Shown piece by piece: positions 55,654 to 64,000 of a stretch of DNA of 64,000 nt (positions are counted from its first letter, which is position 1; every line of letters begins with the position of its first letter). Position numbers and translations under genes: made by a program. Location of the stretch: NCBI GenBank assembly GCA_014281115.1, contig JACONQ010000008.1, positions 2,480,001-2,544,000 of the forward strand, given 5' to 3'. This DNA is from Laburnicola sp. R22_1 (taxonomy: Eukaryota; Ascomycota; Dothideomycetes; Pleosporales; Didymosphaeriaceae). The notes under the pieces were generated by a model. That model did not search any database and was not told the DNA's origin. It was given only the letters and a program-made list of their open reading frames with translations.

Positions 55654-55968
55654 TGTCAGATAGACAGTCCCTGTGAATCACTGTGATTTCACTGTGAATT
55701 ACGGTGGGTAGGTGTGTCCGATCATATGGCCTTTACACACTGGCAGTCAGTGTAAATCATAGTGTTTTCACTGTGAAATCAAAAGAGGCCGGCGCACCAC
55801 TGTTTTGCACTGCCCCTGTACTATCCCAAATAGTACTAGTGTGTCTTGGCACTAGATAGACACTTCTCGCAATAGCCGAACTTCTCCTGCAGCAACAGGA
55901 AAAAACATCAATCAATCAACTATACCACTTCCCATCTTATCTCATCAAGAATACCCCTATATCTGACA
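55654..55968 (+). repeat. Copia 5' LTR
   Basis: 315 bp with palindromic TCACTGTGA-type repeats near its start (about 55675-55705) and a second group near 55755-55780. It differs from the 3' LTR by about 15-20 changes, nearly all transitions. Confidence 0.97.
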
Positions 55969-56004
55969 ATTAAGAGTCTCACTGCCTCGATCAAACTGAT
56001 TATT

Positions 56005-59000
56005 ATGTCTCTATCGATACTTAGGGTTTCCACAGTGATCCTGACCGACTATTCGAACTACACACCATGGCTGAGGCAAATCAAAGCCCGAGCCCAATCA
56101 CTGGAGGTCTGGGATCTCATCGACCTAGCCCTACCTATCGAACCTACGATTAAACCAATCATGCTAACGGCGCCAGACGTTGGTTTCTATCAACCAAATA
56201 GCGTGTTTACCAACGCACACCCGACCAACCCCGACGAACGTCCAACGCTGCCGTCGCAGCTATCGCAAATTGGTCTAAAGGGTTACAATGAGGATATGAA
56301 CTACTACAAGAATCAACTCGAAACCTTCAAGATACTCGACCGCGCATACCGCGATGAGAAGGCGAACCTAGACAAACTAGTTACCCTTATACAATCAACG
56401 ACCTCGGTACACTTGCAGACCAATTGCTGCATACTAGGTCAATCAATTAGACAATGGATTAAGAACCTCACGATTACGGTTGGGGTCGACCAAGATGACG
56501 AAGAACAACAAGCAAGGGCCAGGTATCAAGATGCCCTCAAGCCGATGAGGACTGCTAGATCATAGGCGACCTGGCTTGCTGAGTACGATCATGCAGCTAC
56601 AGAAGCTGAGTTCAACAGAGTCTCAGAGCTCCAGAAGCCTGACTCAGTCAAGAAGGATTTTATGAAGGCAGTGTCCAACGTCGCACCTATTTGGGTTACA
56701 ACCTTCCATTAGAATGGGAGCAAGGATCATGCTGTCAGAAGAAAAGAAATGGTGAAACTCTTCCAAGAACATATGGTAATGCAGCACCTGATCAAGGGCA
56801 AACAAAAGGGCGCTTTTGCTGTTGCAGGACCATCTCTCGCTGATGGTGGTGCAACCACCTAGACCACAGATAGGGACGCCTATCCTGTGGATGAAGCAGC
56901 ATCACTCAAGCGAGGCAGATCACGCGCTAAGAAAGCTGGCTCTAAAACCAAATCCAAGCAGTCCGCGATTACAGACGATGAGCCAACGGCAGTTAGTGGC
57001 CGAGAAGGATCAAACCTTAAGTGCCCTGCTTGTGAACAACGCCATAATCTGAAAGACTGCTTTTACGCTTTCCCTGAGAAACGACCTGAATGGTTTCAAC
57101 CGAAGCCAGCAATGGTTGCCCTGATGAAATTTAGGATAGAGAATGACCCAGCGCTCATGGAAAGCATGAGATCCGTAAAGCGTCTAAGATCACAGACACT
57201 AAGAATTAAACAATTAAGCACCCCTACTCCAACTCGAATCACTGAAGTTGCTGACGATGAATGACTAGATAGCAGACGAATCACTGTCCTCTTAGCGAGC
57301 TTTAATGCCGCCTCCTACCACTTAGACCCGAACACATACCCACTACGTTACTCCGCGATCCTCGATTCTAGCACAACTTGCCACATTTTCAATGATATCG
57401 ATCGTTTCGTCACGCTGCGACCACCGTCGCCAGGAGACTTTATATGGGCGGGCTCAACACGAGTATGGATTAGGGGATATAGGAGTGTCCATCTACACGT
57501 TAAGAGTGTACAAGGAAATAGGGTAATAAGGCTAGACAACGTCGCCTACTGCCCTGATCTGCTATGCAACCTAGTGTCTTTCCAATTACTCCGCAGGCAA
57601 GGCCTCTAGTAGGACACGCTAGCAGATCTAACAACAATTAAGAGAAGGGACAATACGATCCTCGCCGAACTTCAAGAAATACACAATCAATGGGTACTGG
57701 AGTTCAGAGCAACACCAACACCAAATCGTACTATACCCAATAGTACGTACGCCACACACAAGATCACTACGCGCACCGCACGACGAGCGCAGAAGGCGGA
57801 CGCCAACACATGGCACAAACGACTAGGCCACCCAGGTCCTCAGGCGCTGGAACACACAGTGAATCACTGTGAGGGGGTGCGCCTTAAAGGACTGACTATA
57901 GTCCAATGCGATGCTTGCGGCAGATCAAAGCTCAAGCAATAAATCAGATAACAGGCCAAACAAATTAATAATAGTCCTAGTGAGAGAGTCGCTATAGACT
58001 TTCACGACTTCGAAGATAAGAGCTCCACTGGCGAGAAAAGCCAAATGCTTATCACCAATTGATTCTCAGGCATGGCTTGGGATTTCTACTTTAAAGACAA
58101 CCGACCAGCACGAACAATTATTAAACTACTAAAGGAATTTGTACTATTTATGAAAGTACAGTTTAAGGTAATAGTTAAAGTCATCGAATTGGACAATGAG
58201 ATCTTCTTAGTTAAGCAAGACGTTTATAGATGGTGTGTCAGTAAAGGTATTGTTATCGAGCCTTCAGCACCTGATACCCAAGCTCAAAATGGAGGAGCTG
58301 AACGCTTAGGGGGTGTAATTAAGGAGAAGAGTCGTGCAATGCGACTTGACGCCAACCTTCCCTGGACACTATGGCCAGAAATTACACGAGCGGCTGTATA
58401 CCTATACAATCGAACTCCAAACTACGCCAATTGATAGCGATCACCACACGAAGTATTCTTTACGACAGTTGCTTTCCAAAACAGTATTGTCACTCAACTA
58501 AAGAAACCGAACCAGGCTCACCTTAGGGCCTATGGCTGTAAAGCCTTCGCCATAACCGACGATACAAAACGCAGCAAGAGCAAGCTCTAAAGGTTAGATC
58601 TAAAAGCATGGATTGGATACCTAGTGGGCTACTGATCAACAAACATCTGGAGGATATGGATACCTCCACTTAGGAAAGTCATTAGTACCCAAGACGTTAT
58701 CTTTGACGAAAAATCAGTATTCTCAGGTAAAGAAGAAGACCTGTTGGACAACCTTATGCATAGCACTCATGAAGAGATTGCTGCATGGACCCGATCAGTG
58801 GAGCTACTGCCCTCACCACCAGAACACGAAAACACCAAGTCTTTATACGAGGATGAGTCGATCACTGACTCCCGCGAGGATGACGATAATGCTCCAGGGT
58901 ACTATCAAGGGAGGAAGATCAATTACACCTACCCAACACCACCAGCGACACCTCCGCCTGTCGCACTGCTTGCCTAATCAATGGCGAGCCTCGAACACAA

Positions 59001-60790
59001 TCAACATAAACAATTTCCCATTGGATCACCACAGCCAGATTAACGCGCTATGCCATAGGCAGCCGCTTTCCTAGCCAGAACACAGGCAGGGGGCAGAGGC
59101 AAATACAAGGGGAAGCCACTTGATAAGGCGCAATTTAACCGCATGCTTATAGTAGGAAAGAAACCCTATTAAAGTCAAATGCTAGAACCTCCATCTTGCA
59201 GAACACGGTTGAACGATCATCCGCTATTCAACATGTGGAAGGATGCCGAGCGATCACACCTACAAAGCCACAAAGAAATGAGGTCTTGGAGTGAGGTGCC
59301 TGCTGCCCCAGTGCGATCACGCGGCCACCAAATTCTCAACTGCATGTGGGTATATACCTACAAACTCGACAAACACCATCGATTTCAGAAGTGCAAGGCT
59401 AGGTTGGTAGTGCGCGGAGATCAACAACGCCACCTTACTACTCAGGACACCTACGCCGCAACCCTCGCAGGACGATCATTTCGCCTACTCATGTCTATGG
59501 CGGCTCGGTACGACCTAGAACTCAGCCAGTACGACGTCACCAACGCCTTCGTCCACGCGAAACTGGACAGAGAACTCTATATGAGAATGCCACGAGGTTA
59601 TACCCGATCAGGCACCATCCTACAGTTGCACAAGGCACTGTATGGTCTTCAAATCTCACCACTGCTGTGGCAGAGAGAATTTACCAGTGCTCTCAGGGAT
59701 CTTGGTTTTACCGCAGTCCCACACGAACCTTGCTGTATGATTAAAGACGGCATCATCATTTTCTTCTATATAGACGACCTTATCGTCGCCTACTCAAGGG
59801 ATTAGAAACACGCTGCTGACGCAGTAATAAAAAAGATAAGTACAAAGTTCACCCTTAGGTAACGATCTTCAGTGGTTTCTAGGGATTGAAATCGTCAGAG
59901 ACCGTGCAAGTAGGCAACTCTGGCTATCACAGGCGTCCTATGTGGACAAGATCAGTCGCCTTATCGACCGACGCGACCTCAAACACGAAACCCCAATATC
60001 AGCAGTCAAACTGCTACCTCGAGAAGGACTCGCCACAAAGGCAGAGATCAACCAATACTAGCGAAAGATAGGATCAATCCTGTACGCTGCAGTAACTACG
60101 CGCCCGGATATCGCTTTTGCAAGCTCCCAACTATCGCGTTTCCTATCAAATCCTAGCGACAACTATCACAACGCCGCCGATCGCGTACTGCTATACCTAT
60201 CCTCCACCCGATTACTAGGGTTACGCTTTGGAGGAGTAGACACCTACGAGGTTGCTAGCGACGCGTCGTTTGCAGACAATAACCTTAATAGAAAGAGCTT
60301 GCAAGGATACATTATTAAGCTGTTTGGTGGTCTTGTAGCCTGGAAGGCAAACAAATAAGACACTGTCACCACTTTAACAACTAAAGCTAAGTTGCTGGCA
60401 CTCTTACAGGTTGCAAAGGAGGCACTCTTTACAGCTTAGTTAATTGCTAAACTTAAGATTAAACTCTTACCCTTAACAATCACTATTAATTGCGACAATT
60501 AACAAACTATCCGACTTGTTACCAAAGAAATTGCCAAGTTACAAACAAAGCTTAGGCACGTCGACATACACAATTATTGGCTTCGACAAGAAGTAGTACG
60601 TGGAGCTATTAAAGTCTAGTACCAACAATCAGAAGAAATGGCAGCAGATGGTCTTACAAAGGCTCTGCCAGCCAGCAAATGGACTAAGTTCGTTAATCAA
60701 CTCGGACTTGAAGACGTCAGGGGAAGAATCGCTGACCAAGAGGTCGACCTGGACGAATTGGAACACAGGATGGAAGTTTTTGGACTATGA
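56005..60790 (+). pseudogene. Copia gag-pol, decayed by nonsense changes
   Basis: From MSLSILRVSTVILTDYSNYT the same frame carries gag, a CCHC-like knuckle (CPACEQRHNLKDCF), and the protease region (AILDSSTTCHIFN). Then comes the integrase zinc finger (WHKRLGHPG, CDACGRSK), the integrase core (APDTQAQNGGAERLGG) and reverse transcriptase (SQYDVTNAFVHAKLDRELYM; active site FYIDDLIVA). A single frameshift near 59860 moves the remainder (LQWFLGIEIV, RNase H AVTTRPDIAFA, EMAADGLTKALP) to the next frame, ending at 60790. More than a dozen TAG/TAA codons interrupt it, mostly in places where Gln is expected, as RIP predicts. Confidence 0.93.
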
Positions 60791-60850
60791 GCTATAGTAC
60801 GGTTGCGAAGAATTGGGTCCAGCTTGGGATGGTTCCAAGCTGAGGGGGTG

Positions 60851-61165
60851 TGTCAGATAGACAGTCCCTGTGAATCACTGTGATTTCACTGTGAATTACG
60901 GTGGGTAGGTGTGTCCGATCATATGGCCTTTACACACTGGCAGTCAGTGTAAATTATAGTGTTTTCACTGTGAAATTAAAAGAGGCCGGCGCACCACTGT
61001 TTTGCACTGCCCCTGTACTATCCCAAATAGTACTAGTGTGTCTTGGCATTAGATAGATACTTCTCGCGATAGCCGAGCTTCTCCAGCAGCAACAGGAAAA
61101 AACATCAATTAATTAACTATACCACTTCCCATCTCATCTTATTAAGAATACTCCTATATCTAACA
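60851..61165 (+). repeat. Copia 3' LTR
   Basis: 315 bp, same length as the 5' LTR. Compared with it, this copy shows more T in place of C (for example AATTAATTAACTATACC for AATCAATCAACTATACC), so RIP hit the two LTRs unequally. Confidence 0.97.
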
Positions 61166-61170
61166 CGCCT

Positions 61171-62769
61171 ATAAAGATTTTATATAAATAATACTTTTAC
61201 TTTTTTTATAAGGTGCCCTACTTTACTTACTAAGTATACTAGCTTATACTTATAAGATATTTAGACTTATTAAATTTAAGTATTCTACTATGCCTAACTA
61301 TTAACTTTTTAGGTATTTTTTTCTTATTATCTCTTACTACCTTTATAATAGACGCTCCTAATAAACTACTCTAATACTTAGAAAATCTTAACACTAGATT
61401 GCCCTAGCGCTAACCTTACTAAGTAGCTTTATCTAGTCTGCTCTAATCTTCTACTACTCTATCTTACTAAGTAGCCTTATACACTTTATCTTAATTTTTA
61501 CTATCTTAGACTTTAGTTAAGCTTATATTTATACTAGAGTAGTACTAGTTATAGAAACTTACTTTCTTTACTATAATTACTCTAGCCCTTACCTATTACC
61601 TATTAAATATTTAGCTAGACAACTAATTACTAGACTATTAATATTGCCTAGCTACTTTCTAGTATAGCTTATTAATAAATTATAGTTAAATATCTTTATT
61701 ATAACTCTACTTCTACTCTAAAAATTGCTTTAGTTAAGAAGATGCCTAACCTAGTAAGGACTATAGTAATTGCACTAAAAAAGAGGCGCTTAATAAAAAT
61801 AATCTTTATAAACTTAGTATTATTTACTATAATAATAGCCTAGAAGATAATAACACCGCCTATTATAGTAATAGATTAGTAGATAAAAAGACTACCTATT
61901 ATAATAACCTCCCTAATAGCAATTCTAAATTTACTAACCTAATTAACTCTAAGTCTAACTTCCTATAAAAAAATACTTAAGTAATAAATTAGATAGTAAA
62001 CTACCTAATAAAGTCTTCTAGAACTCTAATAATTAGGAGCTACCTTCTAACTATTAGCCCTTACTCTAATCTACTAGTTACCTAACTTATTCTGCTCCTA
62101 GGGGTACTCTAAGCTACTAAAATGAGTAGTCTAGTTTACTACTAGTTAAGTAGCTCCTTAGCTAGCCTACTATATATAGGCACTTATTGCTTTTAGTGCT
62201 TTTACTTTTAGCTATTTCTTTTTTAGCTAGCTTACTACTAATTTAGTAGTTACTTAGCTATTATACGCATATAGGGTACCTCTAGCTTTTAGCATCTTTA
62301 CTCCTAGATATCTCTACTATTACTAGCAGTTCTTATAGCTTTAGAAGCTGCTTTACCCTAATTAAAAACTATATAGTTAGGTTAATATATTTTTTAACAC
62401 TCTTTTATAGTACTAAAGAATATTATATAATATAATTACGCCTACGCGCAATAAACTAACTAGAATGTTTTTAGCTAACTATATTTTTATATAGTATTAG
62501 AGCTAAAAATACGCTTTATTAGTAAAACACTACACACTAAGATATAGTTTCTAATTTAGCACTAATTTACTTTTAACTACTTTTTTTAATATCTTTACTA
62601 AATAGTAACTAGATTAAAAACTAAGGCTACTAATAGAACTATAGGAGCCTATTACCCCTATTATAACTCTCTTTAGCTCTATAATAGTACTAGTTATATT
62701 AAAAATCCACTAAAATACCTTATTTTTATATACTTTTCTTTCTATTTTTAGACCTTAAAAGAAAAGTTA
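61171..62769. other. Right interior of the decayed LTR element
   Basis: AT-rich, TpA-rich sequence with no readable frame longer than a few dozen codons and no recognisable retroviral-type domain. Continues the interior interrupted at 55653. Confidence 0.75.
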
Positions 62770-63057
62770 TATAATAGTCCTTACTAGTCTATTTACTAAG
62801 TACGCCCTATTACCTTTCTTTTATATTTTATTTTCCTTTATTAGCGCCTTTTACCTTTTTAAAGGCGCCTTTTTTAGTTAGTATTAGTGTAGTAGTTAGT
62901 GTAGGCTTATGCCCTACGTCGCCCTCTATATAAGAAAGGGCCCCTTAGGTCCCTTTCTTATCTACTATCTTAGAATAGTATTAATTTAACTAGCTCTTTT
63001 AACTATTCTAGCTATTTCTAATAGGTTAGCCCTATAAGACTATATACCGCCCTTACA
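62770..63057 (+). repeat. Right LTR of the decayed retrotransposon
   Basis: 288 bp aligned end to end with 54514-54801. It keeps the unmutated CTTACA terminus and the CTATATAAGAAAGGGCCCC promoter-like block. Differences are transitions. Confidence 0.85.
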
Positions 63058-63099
63058 CTAAAACTCTTTTAACTACTAATAATAATAAAAAGAATAGTA

Positions 63100-63226
63100 T
63101 GTGTTGTTAAATTATCTATCTAGGGGTAGAACGACAAAGGCTTTCATCTCAAATAACATGACAAAAAAAGCAGAGCCCCTTGCTTAGTAATCAAAAAAAG
63201 CGTGAAAAGGTGGTCACAAAAATGCG
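63100..63226 (-). repeat. SR1 copy M
   Basis: 127-bp antisense copy with little RIP damage. AAAGAATAGTA flanks it at 63089-63099 and 63227-63237, an 11-bp target duplication. Confidence 0.88.
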
Positions 63227-63272
63227 AAAGAATAGTATAAATATATAATATTAGCTAGTTATAATATATAAT

Positions 63273-63403
63273 CTTTTTTTATAATCCCCTTTTTTACGCT
63301 CTTTTTGATTACTAAGCAGGGGGCTCTGCTTTTTTTATTATGTTATTTGAGATGAAAGCCTTTGTTGTCCTACCCCTAGGTAGATTTAATTAACGCCACA
63401 CAC
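63273..63403 (+). repeat. SR1 copy N, at the edge of the AT-rich block
   Basis: 131-bp sense copy with intact GCAGGGGGCTCTGC and TTAACGCCACA. ATAATATATAAT (63261-63272) and ATAATACGTAAT (63404-63415) look like a 12-bp target duplication altered at two adjacent bases. The left member is AT-only while the right one keeps CG. Confidence 0.82.
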
Positions 63404-63415
63404 ATAATACGTAAT

Positions 63416-63819
63416 ATAGAGATGTAAATAAAACTCTTTCTCTCTCCCTCTCTTGCCTAGACCTGCTAAGAAATTGCCGATCGAATAGCTTACCTAGGTA
63501 GGTAAGCTAGCGCGATAGATACCCCGCAAAAAGCTTGGGCCTCGTTTTGGCGGCCTCCAGCTCGGCTCCTTGCCGAACGCATGACATGGCCGACCTCACG
63601 CTCTCACTTCACATCTAGACGTGTTGCTGTTGCTCGATAGTGTCTTGCGCGGCTTTCTCCCTCGCGCTTTCACGCTCCGACTGCCACCAGCGGCGCTTTT
63701 ACTCGGCGACCCGCCGTCTCGCCAAGCAGTCTTCTGCCGCATTGCATCACAATATGCGCTCACAACATGCGCTCACAACAGCAGCACGATTATAAGCGAC
63801 CAAACGGACAACGCCGGCC
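63416..63819. other. Intergenic, promoter side of the SAT4-type gene
   Basis: Composition returns to balanced at about 63440. A palindromic AGCTTACCTAGGTAGGTAAGCT lies at about 63488-63509. Frames here are not convincing. Confidence 0.5.
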
Positions 63820-64000
63820 ATGTCGATGCCCTACAGCGAAGAGTCGTGGATATGGTGGGTTGTGGTGCTTGCCATGATAGGCGCGAGATTGTAAGCGCTG
63901 AGCTCGAGTGGAGGGAATGGCGCGTTTGATATTGACTTTTTCGTGTAGGATCTCGCGTAGACTCCTCTTCCGTTCGATCAAAGGCCTTCAGGTCGACGAT
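63820..64000 (+). CDS. SAT4-type (rhodopsin-like) integral membrane protein, 5' part only
   Basis: Exon 1 63820-63890 and exon 2 from 63949 (58-bp intron, GTAAGC donor, GTGTAG acceptor) give 41 codons before the window ends. They read MSMPYSEESWIWWVVVLAM, then GARLISRRLLFRSIKGLQVDD. A first membrane helix followed by A-R-x-x-x-R-R and a DD pair is the standard opening of fungal SAT4/rhodopsin-like seven-helix proteins, some of which are PTH11-like receptors. The rest lies outside the window, so the family call rests on this short stretch. Confidence 0.6.

Larger units (their letters stand above)
55654..61165 (+). mobile_element. Full-length Ty1/Copia retrotransposon
   Basis: 5512 bp with two 315-bp LTRs, termini TGTCAGATA...TATCTGACA (TATCTAACA in the 3' copy), and the 5-bp target duplication CGCCT (55649-55653 and 61166-61170). 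A purine-rich stretch (GCTGAGGGGGTG) just before 60851 is the likely polypurine tract. The gag-pol order is protease, integrase, reverse transcriptase, RNase H, which defines Copia. It is inserted inside the older LTR element. Confidence 0.97.
54514..63057. mobile_element. Decayed LTR retrotransposon hosting a Copia insertion
   Basis: Two direct repeats of equal length, 288 bp, lie at 54514-54801 and 62770-63057. They are flanked by the perfect 5-bp target duplication CTAAA (54509-54513 and 63058-63062). Without the nested Copia the element is about 3.0 kb with a 2.45-kb interior lacking any readable protein. It is therefore either an autonomous element with large deletions or a non-autonomous LARD-like element. 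Superfamily undetermined. Confidence 0.85.

Noticed and set aside
63621..63981. Frames on both strands near the right edge
   Set aside because: They overlap the spliced SAT4-type start on the plus strand, which is better supported.
1..64000. Secondary-metabolite gene cluster
   Set aside because: No polyketide, peptide or terpene synthase core gene is present, although reductases, a methyltransferase, an epoxide hydrolase relic and a transporter occur.

Overview
The window reads as nuclear DNA of a filamentous ascomycete (Pezizomycotina, most likely a dothideomycete). Genes carry short GT-AG introns of about 39-97 bp with CTAAC/CTGAC-like branch points, and the gene content is typically fungal (GET2, mL61, AYR1-like reductase, NACHT NLR-like protein, SAT4-type membrane protein, GH43). 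Balanced-GC gene blocks alternate with very AT-rich, TpA-rich, gene-free blocks full of decayed repeats, the pattern left by repeat-induced point mutation (RIP). Transposon reading frames are broken mainly by TAG/TAA codons that look like mutated CAG/CAA. Gene models were spliced by eye. Most were checked by the exon lengths summing to a multiple of three and by protein motifs running across the junctions.

Layout. 1-10465: AT-rich block with decayed repeats, including many copies of a short element of about 130 bp called SR1 here. 10923-20236: GH43 glycosidase, RBR ubiquitin ligase, a broken hypothetical gene, a small secreted beta/gamma-crystallin-like protein, a CBR1-like reductase and a METTL7-like methyltransferase. 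20514-28471: four transposons nested in one another (pogo/Fot1-like, PIF-Harbinger, Tad1-like LINE, second pogo-like), sitting between the divergent methyltransferase and AYR1-like genes. 28602-32959: AYR1-like reductase and a 916-aa NACHT NLR-like protein. 33107-34042: a 14-bp minisatellite and a solo Copia LTR. 34043-37718: no gene I can support. 37719-46444: DUF7137-like membrane protein, thioredoxin-like membrane protein, mL61, GET2 and a lysine 2,3-aminomutase. 47570-48896: an epoxide hydrolase pseudogene broken by a 17-bp duplication. 50238-52364: an ABCG half-transporter with degenerate catalytic motifs. 52690-63403: second AT-rich block holding an old LTR retrotransposon (288-bp LTRs, CTAAA target duplication) with a 5.5-kb Copia element (315-bp LTRs, CGCCT target duplication) inserted inside it. 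63820-64000: the start of a SAT4-type membrane protein.

The host genes look like ordinary core and secondary functions (protein quality control, tail-anchored protein insertion, lipid and xenobiotic reduction, wall-polysaccharide degradation, mitochondrial translation) rather than one pathway or cluster. The most unusual content is the mobile DNA: two independent nests with readable target-site duplications, and the SR1 family, whose copies have 10-13 bp target duplications and lie at the inner edges of both AT-rich blocks.
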